A stretch of DNA of 42,584 bases from a virus, in IMG/VR virus record IMGVR_UViG_3300029787_000007, positions 1-42,584 of that record; one strand, given 5' to 3'. Below the pieces are notes generated by a model. That model was given only the letters and a program-made list of their open reading frames with translations. It was not told where the DNA came from and searched no databases. Below, in pieces: positions 29,861 through 38,461 of the stretch; position 1 is the stretch's first letter, and each line of letters begins with the position of its first letter. The position numbers were made by a program, and so were the translations under genes.

Positions 29861-30123
29861 AAATTAATAAAAACACTATTTGTTATACATCTGAGATTGG
29901 ACATAACAATTTTTGGTACCCTTCAGAAAATAAAGTTTTAGTAAAAGAAAATTGTGATGTCGAACAAGTATCATGGATAAGCGGCGGTACCAAATTTGCA
30001 ATTAAAATTCTAAAATCTTTTTTAATTCCTATCGACATTACTGAAAATACCACCGCTAATTTATCACCCCCTAGTAAAAATAATTATACAATTGTTTGGG
30101 TTGATAAATGTTCACAAAAATAA
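29857..30123 (+). CDS. Hypothetical beta-rich protein, 88 aa
   Basis: The ATG overlaps the HNH stop (ATGA). The sequence is mostly beta (KVLVKENCDVEQVSWIS, TKFAIKILKSFLIPIDI, YTIVWVDKCS) and could be a small jelly-roll or barrel fold. No motif is recognised. Confidence 0.55.
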   Translation: MKINKNTICYTSEIGHNNFWYPSENKVLVKENCDVEQVSWISGGTKFAIKILKSFLIPIDITENTTANLSPPSKNNYTIVWVDKCSQK

Positions 30124-30158
30124 AAAAAATTTGTAATTTTAATAAAAAGGAGAAACAA

Positions 30159-30359
30159 GTGAGTACAACAAGCACAGAGAGCAGAACAGTAAAAAGCCTT
30201 AGAAACGAGGTTAAACAACAAAAAGAGTTATTAGCAAGTGTATTGGATAGAGTTAGTGGGCTATCTGATGACATTAGCATGCTAAAGTCAGAGTTAGATA
30301 AGTTCAAAATGGACGTTGCTAGCGATGTAAAATATCTCACTAATAGAGTTGACAGATAA
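30159..30359 (+). CDS. Coiled-coil protein, 66 aa (GTG start)
   Basis: AAGGAG (30147-30152) precedes GTG 30159. The product is almost wholly heptad helix (VKSLRNEVKQQKELLASVLDRVSGL, ISMLKSELDKFKMDVASDV). The upstream in-frame ATG 30108 would add a basic segment without a ribosome site. A structural or chaperone-like role is possible. Confidence 0.6.
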   Translation: MSTTSTESRTVKSLRNEVKQQKELLASVLDRVSGLSDDISMLKSELDKFKMDVASDVKYLTNRVDR

Positions 30360-30368
30360 GGAGGATTA

Positions 30369-30842
30369 ATGTCGTTTACTCAAAAGCTGAAGAGCTTGCG
30401 CATGGTACCTAATGCCATGGCAACACTTACATATAGTGAAGGAACAGATGTGTTTCTTATGAACGAAGACGAAGTAGATACAGCTTTGTCAAATACAAAT
30501 GTAGTAGAACAGTTTGCAGAACTTATTACTACACCGGGCCTTACGGTGACAACTCCGTTTGGTACTAATATTATTCAAGAGCTTCGCAACGGTGGGTTTC
30601 TTGATGAATATGAGCGCGGAAGTTTTAGTTTTTCTGAGTTTATTGGAGAAACAATTCGTGAAAACTTTTATGATTTCGATTTTATCGATTCATCAATTGA
30701 AAAGTATGATTACAAGCGCGGATTTTGCACTCTTACTGCAGAAGTAAAAATTCCAGTGGAAGATCTTATTATGGAGTCGCCATTTGTTGGCTCCTGGACG
30801 GTATCTGTTCCTACCGAAAATGGAACAATTACGCTTAATTAA
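30369..30842 (+). CDS. Conserved-looking phage protein of unknown function, 157 aa
   Basis: AAGGAGG at 30359-30365 precedes the ATG. The protein has MNEDEVDTAL, an acidic middle (YDFDFIDSSIEKYDYKRGFCTLTAEVKIP) and a beta end (SWTVSVPTENGTITL). It is alpha plus beta and has no signal or membrane segment. I do not recognise a function. Confidence 0.65.
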   Translation: MSFTQKLKSLRMVPNAMATLTYSEGTDVFLMNEDEVDTALSNTNVVEQFAELITTPGLTVTTPFGTNIIQELRNGGFLDEYERGSFSFSEFIGETIRENFYDFDFIDSSIEKYDYKRGFCTLTAEVKIPVEDLIMESPFVGSWTVSVPTENGTITLN

Positions 30843-30856
30843 GTATAGGAGAAATT

Positions 30857-31054
30857 ATGAGAGCGATTATTGCGTTGGCTGTATTGGTTGGTTGTGCCGA
30901 AACAGAAACTACAGAAGAAGCAGAAGTTGAAACAACCGAGACCGAGACAACTGACATTACCGAGTCTGAGACAACTGCGGCAGAGACTACAATCCCTGCT
31001 GCTCCCGCCAAGACCACTACTGCTAGTGGCGAATCCGCTGTATCGTCGGACTAA
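30857..31054 (+). CDS. Small Thr/Glu-rich lipoprotein
   Basis: AGGAG precedes the ATG. MRAIIALAVLVGC is a lipoprotein signal with a lipobox at Cys13. The mature part is a low-complexity chain of Glu, Thr, Ala and Ser (ETTEEAEVETTETETTD) with a Pro/Ala hinge. Such chains are extended and highly soluble. An outer-membrane-anchored spacer, superinfection-exclusion protein or spanin-like lipoprotein are all possible. It ends shortly before a terminator. Confidence 0.6.
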   Translation: MRAIIALAVLVGCAETETTEEAEVETTETETTDITESETTAAETTIPAAPAKTTTASGESAVSSD

Positions 31055-31096
31055 TAACGATAGGTGGCTGCCGATCCTCACGTAGGCAGGGGTTTT

Positions 31097-31131
31097 CCGG
31101 TTTTCCATGGACGCTAAAAAACCGGTTTTTT
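31097..31131 (+). terminator. Intrinsic terminator before tRNA
   Basis: CCGGTTTT (31097-31104) pairs with AAAACCGG (31118-31125) across a 13-base loop, followed by six T. A second hairpin (CTGCC/GGCAG) lies just upstream. It ends the lipoprotein transcript two bases before the tRNA. Confidence 0.8.
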
Positions 31132-31132
31132 C

Positions 31133-31208
31133 GCCACTTTAGCTCAGTTGGTAGAGCAGCTGATTTGTAATCAGCAGGTCGTAGGTTCGACTCCTATAAG
31201 TGGCTCCA
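31133..31208 (+). tRNA. trnT: tRNA-Thr (anticodon UGU)
   Basis: The acceptor stem GCCACTT/AAGTGGC, a D-arm AGCTCAGTTGGTAGAGC, the anticodon arm CTGATTTGTAATCAG (anticodon TGT) and a T-arm with GGTTCGACTCC give a full cloverleaf. CCA is encoded at 31206-31208. It reads ACA/ACG-type Thr codons, of which ACA is frequent in the AT-rich genes. Confidence 0.95.
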
Positions 31209-31220
31209 TATGAGGGCATT

Positions 31221-31772
31221 ATGAATCCAAAGTTTGTTATTTTTACTGGACCGATGTTTGGATCGAAAACAACACGCTTATTTGCAGTGTTAGATCGATA
31301 TAAATATCAAAAGCGCAAAATTATTGCTTTTAAACCCAGTATCGATGCTCGCTATTCTAAAACAAAAATATCTACTCATTCGGGAGCATCAATGCCCGCA
31401 ATGACTGTTACAAATGGTCAAGAAATATTAGATTTTGTTAACGAATTTAATGAATATGATGTAGTTGCAGTAGATGAAGCTTTTATGATTCCAGGAATAG
31501 CCGCAGCGCTAATTCACTTGTTTAAAAAAGGTAAAACGATTATAGTATCGTCTTTAGATTTATCTGCAACTGGAAAGCCATTTGAGGAGATGCAGAGCAT
31601 GTTTCCGTGGGCTACATGTATTGAAAAATGTCCTGCTGTATGTACAGTGTGTGGGCAAAACGCATATTATACACATAAAAAAATAAAAGATATTGCCGAA
31701 ATTACGGTTGGAGGCTCTGAACTTTATGAGCCTCGCTGTTGGCAACACCATAATTATTTTAATGAAATATAA
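31221..31772 (+). CDS. tdk: Thymidine kinase, type II
   Basis: Starting at ATG 31221 the protein is 183 aa, close to the family norm. It has the P-loop GPMFGSKT (10-17), VAVDEAFMIPG (Walker B/DEA), a zinc CxxC (CTVCGQNA) and the C-terminal YEPRC. It phosphorylates thymidine or deoxyuridine for phage DNA synthesis. A typical type II enzyme has GPMFSGKT; here Ser and Gly are swapped (GPMFGSKT), as in some phage enzymes. It starts just after the tRNA. Confidence 0.9.
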   Translation: MNPKFVIFTGPMFGSKTTRLFAVLDRYKYQKRKIIAFKPSIDARYSKTKISTHSGASMPAMTVTNGQEILDFVNEFNEYDVVAVDEAFMIPGIAAALIHLFKKGKTIIVSSLDLSATGKPFEEMQSMFPWATCIEKCPAVCTVCGQNAYYTHKKIKDIAEITVGGSELYEPRCWQHHNYFNEI

Positions 31773-32025
31773 AGTGGGCGATATTGTATTGGTAAAATCA
31801 AGTGCTGGTCCAGCAATACCACATTTTAAAGTTCAACTTCTTAAATACATAAAACGTCAAACTTCTTTTGATCCGCCCTATATAATATGGAAAGCGCGCT
31901 TGACAAAACGTAAAGAAGTAGATATGCTTAGAAAACAATGGCAAATACCATTTAAGTTTCCCGATGAGGTGGAAACATTTGTATATGAAACAAATGTAAT
32001 CAAACTAATTAAATCAAATGGCTAA
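31762..32025 (+). CDS. Small SH3-like barrel protein
   Basis: MKYKVGDIVLVKSSAGPA, then FKVQLLKYIKR, PPYIIWKARLTKR and FVYETNVIKL, follow the GDIV...IxW pattern of the barrel family. ATG 31762 overlaps the thymidine kinase end by eleven bases. The 87-residue product is basic. Function is unknown. Confidence 0.65.
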   Translation: MKYKVGDIVLVKSSAGPAIPHFKVQLLKYIKRQTSFDPPYIIWKARLTKRKEVDMLRKQWQIPFKFPDEVETFVYETNVIKLIKSNG

Positions 32026-33346
32026 AAAAAATTATGTACTGGATACCAGTGTTTATTTAACAGATGCTAATTCAATATTTGAGTTTGGTAACAATGATAT
32101 TTTTATTCCTCTTAAAGTACTTGAAGAGATTGATAAACATAAAAAACGACAAGATTCTGCTGGTGCGAATGCAAGAAGAATAATTAGAACTCTTGATGAA
32201 TTAAGAACCGCCGGAAATTTAGAAAAAGGCGTTCGTCTTGGAAAGGGCAAGGGTCTTGTTAAAGTAATGTCATATTCTTGCTTAAAAAATTCTGTGTTTC
32301 CGCCTGATTTAGATATTCGCATTCCAGATCACGCAATTCTTGCAACAGCAAAAGCTGTGCAGCAAAAACAAGAAAATAGAAAAATGATTGTTGTTTCGCG
32401 CGACATTAATATGAGAGTTATATGTGACTCTATTGGAATGATAGCGGAAGACTATATTACTGAAAAAGCAGCTGAATCTTCAGATCAACTTTATAATGGG
32501 TTTGTTGAGCATCTTGTTGATGATCAAGTTATTGATAGATTTTATGACGGAGAAGAAATTCTTATTGAACAGGACGAAGTAGAGGCTTTATGGCACCCAA
32601 ATCAATTTGTTATGATGGTTTCTAACGCTAATGAGAAAAAAACAGCCTTAGCTCGGTTTCAAAGCCACCATATGCCATTAAAAAATATTATTCATGATAA
32701 ACTACCAGATTGGAATATTTCTGCCAGAAACAAAGAGCAAGCGTTTGCAATGGATCTCTTAATGAATCCAGATATTAAAATTGTATCTTTAATCGGACGT
32801 GCTGGTTCAGGAAAAACTTTGTGTGCTATAGCTTCAGGTCTCCAACAGACTCTTGGGCATGCTGATAATCATTATGATAGATTAATAGTTTCAAGACCAG
32901 TTCAACCGTTAGGAAAAGACATTGGGTTTCTTCCAGGAACAATGCACGAAAAAATGTTACCTTGGTTGATGCCCATACAAGATAATTTGCAATATCTTAT
33001 TGGGGATAAAAACGCTTTACAAATGTATGTTGAAAAAGGCAAAATAGAAATTGAAGCATTAACATATATTCGAGGCCGTTCTATTGCTAATGCATACGTT
33101 ATTATTGACGAGGCTCAAAATTTAACAAAGCATGAAATTAAAACTATTATTACTCGTATTGGTGACGGCACCAAGATTATCTTAACAGGCGATATAGAAC
33201 AGATTGACAATATTTATGTTAACGAAACATCTAATGGTTTAGCACATGCAATTGAAAATTTTAAACAGTACCCAATTGCTGGTCATGTAACATTTAAAAA
33301 AGGCGAGAGAAGTGAACTTGCTACTCTCGCTTCAAAAGTATTATAA
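32018..33346 (+). CDS. phoH: PhoH-family ATPase with N-terminal PIN domain
   Basis: The N-terminal ~150 residues form a PIN ribonuclease domain (YVLDTSVYL, VLEEID, DHAILATA, VSRDINMR with conserved acidic residues). The C-terminal ATPase has Walker A GRAGSGKT near residue 262, VSRPVQPLGKDIGFLPG and Walker B VIIDEAQN. ILTGDIEQID and a GERSELA end complete it. This is the PhoH2-like architecture, probably an RNA helicase/RNase. It is widespread in marine phages, often linked to phosphate stress or RNA turnover. It overlaps the preceding gene. Confidence 0.92.
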   Translation: MAKKNYVLDTSVYLTDANSIFEFGNNDIFIPLKVLEEIDKHKKRQDSAGANARRIIRTLDELRTAGNLEKGVRLGKGKGLVKVMSYSCLKNSVFPPDLDIRIPDHAILATAKAVQQKQENRKMIVVSRDINMRVICDSIGMIAEDYITEKAAESSDQLYNGFVEHLVDDQVIDRFYDGEEILIEQDEVEALWHPNQFVMMVSNANEKKTALARFQSHHMPLKNIIHDKLPDWNISARNKEQAFAMDLLMNPDIKIVSLIGRAGSGKTLCAIASGLQQTLGHADNHYDRLIVSRPVQPLGKDIGFLPGTMHEKMLPWLMPIQDNLQYLIGDKNALQMYVEKGKIEIEALTYIRGRSIANAYVIIDEAQNLTKHEIKTIITRIGDGTKIILTGDIEQIDNIYVNETSNGLAHAIENFKQYPIAGHVTFKKGERSELATLASKVL

Positions 33347-33347
33347 T
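33318..33347 (+). promoter_or_regulatory. Possible promoter before 33375
   Basis: TTGCTA (33318-33323) and TATAAT (33342-33347) are 18 bases apart at the 3' end of phoH. AAGGAG and ATG 33375 follow. The -35 match is partial. Confidence 0.4.
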
Positions 33348-33374
33348 TATGATATACTAATTAAGGAGTTTATT

Positions 33375-33668
33375 ATGTCAGAAGAAAAAATTATTACTGA
33401 AAGGGAGCTGCATACAAATCCAATGTTGGCGATGCCTATACATCCGGATTCGGAATTGAAAGAGTACCTTATAGAGTATGTGGGAACCAGACTAGAAAAT
33501 GAAGAAGTTACTGTAAACATGATTGCGGAAATATTAGCCACAGATTTTCCCGAATTTACATTTGCATTTGCAGAGGAAAACTTTCTTCGTGGATACAAAA
33601 TGGGATTAGAGGATGCTAAGGGATTACTTACACCAGAAACAGAAACAGATTCTAGAACAACAGACTGA
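33375..33668 (+). CDS. Hypothetical acidic protein, 97 aa
   Basis: AAGGAG (33363-33368) precedes the ATG. The protein is acidic and helical (SELKEYLIEYVGTRLENEEVTVNMIAEIL, FAEENFLRGYKMGLEDAKGLL). The last helix, which includes Tyr and Gly-Leu, is a common small phage domain. The end overlaps the next gene by 56 bases. No function is recognised. Confidence 0.6.
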   Translation: MSEEKIITERELHTNPMLAMPIHPDSELKEYLIEYVGTRLENEEVTVNMIAEILATDFPEFTFAFAEENFLRGYKMGLEDAKGLLTPETETDSRTTD

Positions 33669-34305
33669 TTTTTATACATCTACTGGGCTACATGTATTTT
33701 TTAAAGATCCAATTAAGAATGTAGATGTTGAAAAAGTCATAAATAAAGTAGAGTCTATAGTTCCAATACACCTACTATCGGAAGTAGAGATGGTAATTGT
33801 TGGTTGGTTCGATGAGTTTGAAGAACGTTCACTAAATGCATTTTATGATAGTGGCACGCTATATATTTCTAATATTCAAGATGATTTTGAAGATATGTAT
33901 GACGACCTAATACATGAAATATCACACTCGTTAGAAGAACCACACGGTTATTTTTTATATGGTGATAAAAAAATAGAAAAAGAATTTTTAAGAAAGAGAA
34001 AATACCTCCATGATATTTTATGGAAAATGGGCTATAAAATTCCAGCCTCTATGTTTATGGATCCGGAATATAACAAAGAATTTGATATGTTCTTGTATGA
34101 AAAAGTAGGATATGACAAGCTATCCACCGCGTTAGCTGGAATTTTTATTACACCCTACGCTGCTACATCATTAAGAGAATATTTTGCAACAGGCTTTACT
34201 GAGTTTTATACTCATATAGACGATCATGCATTTTTCAAAAAAGTAAGTCCAGAGTTATATAAAAAATTAATTTTACTACAAAATCCAGAAGAACTTGACA
34301 ACTGA
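33613..34305 (+). CDS. Putative zinc metallopeptidase (HEISH)
   Basis: The 230-residue protein has LIHEISHSLE, an HExxH motif near residue 98, and a later REYFATGFTEFYTH region. There, downstream Glu/His residues could complete the zinc site, as in minimal gluzincins. There is no signal peptide. The ATG at 33613 lies inside the upstream gene, and no better start is seen. It differs in sequence from the HELMHH protein at 18800. The target is unknown. Confidence 0.65.
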   Translation: MLRDYLHQKQKQILEQQTDFYTSTGLHVFFKDPIKNVDVEKVINKVESIVPIHLLSEVEMVIVGWFDEFEERSLNAFYDSGTLYISNIQDDFEDMYDDLIHEISHSLEEPHGYFLYGDKKIEKEFLRKRKYLHDILWKMGYKIPASMFMDPEYNKEFDMFLYEKVGYDKLSTALAGIFITPYAATSLREYFATGFTEFYTHIDDHAFFKKVSPELYKKLILLQNPEELDN

Positions 34306-34323
34306 TAAAAAAGTGGTTATAAT
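34295..34323 (+). promoter_or_regulatory. Consensus sigma70-type promoter
   Basis: TTGACA (34295-34300), 17 bases and TATAAT (34318-34323) form a perfect consensus promoter at the end of the metallopeptidase gene. CTGGAGG (34334-34340) and a TTG start at 34346 follow. Confidence 0.85.
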
Positions 34324-34345
34324 ATAATATAAATCTGGAGGGATT

Positions 34346-35110
34346 TTGCCACATATATCATATTCGGAACTTAAAGATTGGGTAACTTGTGCGTTTTATC
34401 ATAAGCTTACACGCATCGATAAGCTCAAAGGATTTAAAGGAAATGAGTTCACCGCATTTGGAACAGCTATTCATGCTGTGTGCGAAAAAAAGCTATTAAA
34501 GGAAGAAATTGACGATGAAAGATTTTTTGTTCGTAGCTTTAATGATTGTATTTCTGACCTGGGAGATGACGTGCCTGTGGATAGCGGATTGGTTGATCAA
34601 ATGGTGGGACAAGGGAAAGCTTTACTTCCAGAAATCGAAGAAGCAGTCTCGGACTACTTTGGAGAATACAACGTCGAAGCAGTAGAGCTTCCGCTTTATG
34701 AACCTATTAATGGAGAGGGTGACTATAAGTTCAAGGGTTTTATAGACGCAATCGTGTCAACACCAGATGGAAAGGTCCATATTTTTGACTGGAAAACTTG
34801 CTCTTGGGGCTGGGATTCTAGACGCCGTAGTGAGAAGATGACAACTTATCAGCTTACGCTTTATAAACACTTCTTTGCACAAAAGATGGAGATTGATCCT
34901 AAAAATGTAGAAACCCATTTTGCACTTCTTAAGAGAACAGCAAAGAAAAACAGAGTAGAACTATTTAGGGTTACGAGCGGCGAAAGAAAAACTGAAAACG
35001 CCCTTAAATTATTGCACAAAGCATTATACAATATTAAAAATAAACGATACATTAAAAATAGGCTCTCATGTGGGCGATGTACGTTTAGACACACAAAAGA
35101 ATGTCCATGA
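34346..35110 (+). CDS. PD-(D/E)XK nuclease, Cas4/RecB-like with probable Fe-S cluster (TTG start)
   Basis: SYSELKDWVTCAFYHKLTRID, FGTAIHAVCEKKL, GFIDAIVSTPDGKVHIFDWKT and MTTYQLTLYKHFF are the RecB/Cas4 nuclease motifs; FID...FDWKT contains the catalytic D-x(n)-DxK. One Cys at about 16 plus three at the C-terminus (CGRCTFRHTKEC) match the 4Fe-4S pattern of Cas4/AddB. TTG at 34346, six bases after GGAGG, is the start. It probably processes DNA ends in recombination or degrades host DNA. No CRISPR array is seen. Confidence 0.85.
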   Translation: MPHISYSELKDWVTCAFYHKLTRIDKLKGFKGNEFTAFGTAIHAVCEKKLLKEEIDDERFFVRSFNDCISDLGDDVPVDSGLVDQMVGQGKALLPEIEEAVSDYFGEYNVEAVELPLYEPINGEGDYKFKGFIDAIVSTPDGKVHIFDWKTCSWGWDSRRRSEKMTTYQLTLYKHFFAQKMEIDPKNVETHFALLKRTAKKNRVELFRVTSGERKTENALKLLHKALYNIKNKRYIKNRLSCGRCTFRHTKECP

Positions 35111-35117
35111 GGAATAA

Positions 35118-36404
35118 ATGACAAAAAAGAAAATTTTGGTCTTATCTGACCATCCACTATCACCTTCGGGTGTTGGCACTCAAACAAAATATTTTATTGA
35201 GGCACTACTAGATACCGGCCGGTATTCATTTTTATGTTTAGGTGGTGCTATGAAACACCATGATTATACACCGCAAAAAGTTGATCCATATGGTGATGAT
35301 TGGAGAATTTTTCCAGTTGATGGGTATGGTAGTGATGAGATTATTAGATCTGTATTACAAAAAGAAAAGCCTGATGCCCTTTGGTATATGACAGATCCCC
35401 GTTTTTACGGTTGGCTTTGGGAAATTGAAAATGAAATTAGATCTAATATTCCTATGATTTATTATCACGTTTGGGATAATAACCCTGTACCGTATTTTAA
35501 TTCTATGTTTTATAACTCTACAGATAAAGTTGTAAGTATTTCTAAAGTAACTCAAGAAATTTTAGAACGAGCAGCTCCCGATGTTGAGTCTGAATATTTA
35601 CCACACGCGGTGGAGCCAAAAATATTTAAAAAGTTTAAAAATAAGGAAGATCTTGAAAAAGTAGATATGGTTAAGCAAAGATTATTAAATGGGGCAACTG
35701 TAGAAACTTATAATAAAGATAAGAAAATATTTTTTTGGAACAATAGAAATGCACGGCGAAAGCAAAGCGGAACTTTAATTTGGTGGTTTAAGGAGTTTTT
35801 AGATAAAGTTGGTCATGATAAAGCTTGCTTATTAATGCACACAGACGCTAGAGATCCACACGGGCAAGATTTGCCACATTTAATTGAACATCTTGGAGCC
35901 GACAAAGGTCAAGTATTTTTGTCAACTACAAAAATTCCACCAGAAGAGTTAGCTGTATTATACAACGCTGCTGATTTTACAATTAATATTTCTGATGCAG
36001 AGGGTTTTGGATTAGCTACTCTTGAATCACTGTCTTGCGGCACTCCAATTATTGTTAACATGACTGGCGGTTTACAAGAGCAAGTTACAGATGGCGAAAA
36101 TTGGTTTGGCTGGGGAATCGAGCCTTGTTCGAAGACAGTTATTGGCTCCCTACAAGTTCCATATATTTATGAGGACAGGATTAGCCAAGATGATTTTAAT
36201 AATGTTCTTGAAAAAGCTTTAAATATTTCTGATAAAGCTTATAAAAAAATGTCTATCCAAGGGCGCGCCCATGTCAATAATAATTATAATTTTGAAACTT
36301 ACAAAAATAAGTGGATTGAAATTATGGATGACCTACTTGATAGGCACGGTTCTTGGGAAAATAGAAAACTTTACAATAGATGGCACTTTATGGAGGTAGC
36401 GTGA
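35118..36404 (+). CDS. GT4-type glycosyltransferase
   Basis: This 428-residue protein has a Rossmann N-terminus (ILVLSDHPLSPSGVGTQTKYF) and a GT-B C-domain with DAEGFGLATLESLSCGTPIIV, the EX7E sugar-nucleotide site. It should transfer a sugar from a nucleotide donor. It begins seven bases after the nuclease gene and starts the glycan cluster. The acceptor is unknown. Confidence 0.85.
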   Translation: MTKKKILVLSDHPLSPSGVGTQTKYFIEALLDTGRYSFLCLGGAMKHHDYTPQKVDPYGDDWRIFPVDGYGSDEIIRSVLQKEKPDALWYMTDPRFYGWLWEIENEIRSNIPMIYYHVWDNNPVPYFNSMFYNSTDKVVSISKVTQEILERAAPDVESEYLPHAVEPKIFKKFKNKEDLEKVDMVKQRLLNGATVETYNKDKKIFFWNNRNARRKQSGTLIWWFKEFLDKVGHDKACLLMHTDARDPHGQDLPHLIEHLGADKGQVFLSTTKIPPEELAVLYNAADFTINISDAEGFGLATLESLSCGTPIIVNMTGGLQEQVTDGENWFGWGIEPCSKTVIGSLQVPYIYEDRISQDDFNNVLEKALNISDKAYKKMSIQGRAHVNNNYNFETYKNKWIEIMDDLLDRHGSWENRKLYNRWHFMEVA

Positions 36405-38461
36405 AAAAGAAAATTTTATTAAAAGGACCCCTTCTAACAAGATCCGGGTATGGAGAGCAGACAAGATTTGCATTAAGATCTCTTCGCTCTCGTGAAGATA
36501 TTTTTGATATTTACATCCAACCTTTACGATGGGGAACGACTTCATGGGTTGTTGAAAATAGCCAAGAAAGAGAATGGATTGATCAAGCGATCGAAAGAAC
36601 GATTGGATACATTAAGCAAGGTGGCAGATTTGATGTCTCCTTACAGGTTACTATTCCATCTGAATGGGAAAAACTAGCTCCAATAAATATTGGGTACACA
36701 GCCGGCATTGAAACTACAAGAGTTGCGCACAAGTGGATTGAAAAGGGTAATATGATGGATAAAATTATTACAATTTCAAATCACTCTAAGCAATCTTTTC
36801 AAAATAGTGTATACGAAGCAGTTAATCAACAAACAAACGAAAGGCATGAGCTAAGACTTAATACTGACATTGATATTGTTGGGTACCCGGTAAAGACATT
36901 TGAAAAATTACCCCACTTAGATATCGATTTAGAATACGATTATAACTTCTTAACTGTGGCTCAGTTTGGTCTTCGCAAAAATTTACCTAACACTATTAGA
37001 TGGTTTGTTGAAGAATTTCGCAATGAAGAAGTTGGTCTTTTAATTAAAACAAATATGTCTAAAAATTGCTTGATGGATAGAAAGCAAGTTGAGACAAATT
37101 TAAAAGGCTTGCTAAGTCAATTTAAAGATAGAAAATGTAAAGTATATTTTATACACGGTGACATGACTGATGAAGAAATACACTCTTTATATGTTCATCC
37201 AAAGGTGAAAAGTTTTCTTGCTTTGCCACATGGTGAAGGATTTGGTTTGCCGATTTTCGAAGCAGCGTATAGTGGGCTTCCTGTAGTTGCCACAGGATGG
37301 TCGGGTCAGTTGGATTACTTGGTAGATGAATCTGGACAAGATCAGTTTTATAATGTAGCTTTTGATGTACAACACGTTCAAGAAGAGGCTGTTTGGGAAG
37401 ATGTAGTAACTAAAGAATCAATGTGGGCGTTTGCTCGCGAACAGTCGGCAAAACTACAAATGAGACTATGTTATGAACAAAATGAAAGTGATAGTTTTTG
37501 TAAATATGCAGAAAAGCTAAAAGATAAATTTAAAAAAGAAAATCTTTATGAACAGTTTGTTGCGGCCATGGGATTTAAAAGCACTAAACTAGATGCTGAT
37601 CTTATTTTTGTAAGTGATTTATTTTCAAATCAACATCTTGGCGGTGCAGAATTAAGTTTGCAAACGCTGCTGGATTGCTGCCCTGATAATAAGTCGTTTG
37701 AAAGAATTAATAGCTCTAATATAACAAAAGAGCTTGTAGACAATAATAAGTCTTCTACGTGGGTTTTTGGAAATATTGCTCAGCTAAGTGATGAATTAAT
37801 TCAATACATTGTTAGCAGTGGTATAAAATATTATTTTATTGAGTACGATTATAAATATTGTGAATATAGAAATCCTGTATTATATCAGTTTTTAGAAGAA
37901 GAAACTTGCGATTATAATAATACAGAAAAAGGTAAGCTTATTGAATCTTTTGTAAACAATTCAACAAAGACATTTTTTATGTCTGAAAATCAAATGAAAA
38001 CTTATTTAAAAGATTTGAATAATGTTGATTCTGATAAGGTTTGTGTCTTGTCTTCTACATTTGAAGATGATTTTTTCAATAAAATTGAAAAGTTAAATAA
38101 AATTAATGAAAACACAGAAAGAACCAAATGGATTGTATTGGGGTCTAGATCGTGGGTTAAAGGAGCCAAAGAGTCAGAAAAATGGTGTGAAGATAATAAT
38201 TTAGATTACGAGGTTGTTAATAATATTTCTCACGAGGAAATGTTAAATAAACTCTCTACAGCAAAAGGAATTTGCTTTAAGCCAACCGGATTGGATACAT
38301 GTCCTAGGTTTGTAATAGAAGCAAAATTGTTAGGTTGTGAATTAGAATTAAACGAAAATGTGCAACATTTAAATGAGTCATGGTTTAGCACGGATAATAT
38401 TGAGGAAACTATTTCTTACCTTAAAGAGCGTAAGCAGTTTTTCTGGAATCATGTTGAATGA
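36401..38461 (+). CDS. Two-domain GT4-type glycosyltransferase (GTG start)
   Basis: GTG 36401 overlaps the previous stop and follows GGAGG. Residues 1-390 form a GT-B enzyme (ILLKGPLLTRSGYGEQTRFAL, LPHGEGFGLPIFEAAYSGLPVV). Residues about 400-686 form a second GT-B-like half with SDLFSNQHLGGAELSLQTLL and KPTGLDTCPRFVIEAKLLGCEL. Its EX7E region is changed (Asp in place of the first Glu), so it may be weak or non-catalytic. Double glycosyltransferases often build repeating chains. It is 686 aa long. Confidence 0.8.
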   Translation: MKKKILLKGPLLTRSGYGEQTRFALRSLRSREDIFDIYIQPLRWGTTSWVVENSQEREWIDQAIERTIGYIKQGGRFDVSLQVTIPSEWEKLAPINIGYTAGIETTRVAHKWIEKGNMMDKIITISNHSKQSFQNSVYEAVNQQTNERHELRLNTDIDIVGYPVKTFEKLPHLDIDLEYDYNFLTVAQFGLRKNLPNTIRWFVEEFRNEEVGLLIKTNMSKNCLMDRKQVETNLKGLLSQFKDRKCKVYFIHGDMTDEEIHSLYVHPKVKSFLALPHGEGFGLPIFEAAYSGLPVVATGWSGQLDYLVDESGQDQFYNVAFDVQHVQEEAVWEDVVTKESMWAFAREQSAKLQMRLCYEQNESDSFCKYAEKLKDKFKKENLYEQFVAAMGFKSTKLDADLIFVSDLFSNQHLGGAELSLQTLLDCCPDNKSFERINSSNITKELVDNNKSSTWVFGNIAQLSDELIQYIVSSGIKYYFIEYDYKYCEYRNPVLYQFLEEETCDYNNTEKGKLIESFVNNSTKTFFMSENQMKTYLKDLNNVDSDKVCVLSSTFEDDFFNKIEKLNKINENTERTKWIVLGSRSWVKGAKESEKWCEDNNLDYEVVNNISHEEMLNKLSTAKGICFKPTGLDTCPRFVIEAKLLGCELELNENVQHLNESWFSTDNIEETISYLKERKQFFWNHVE

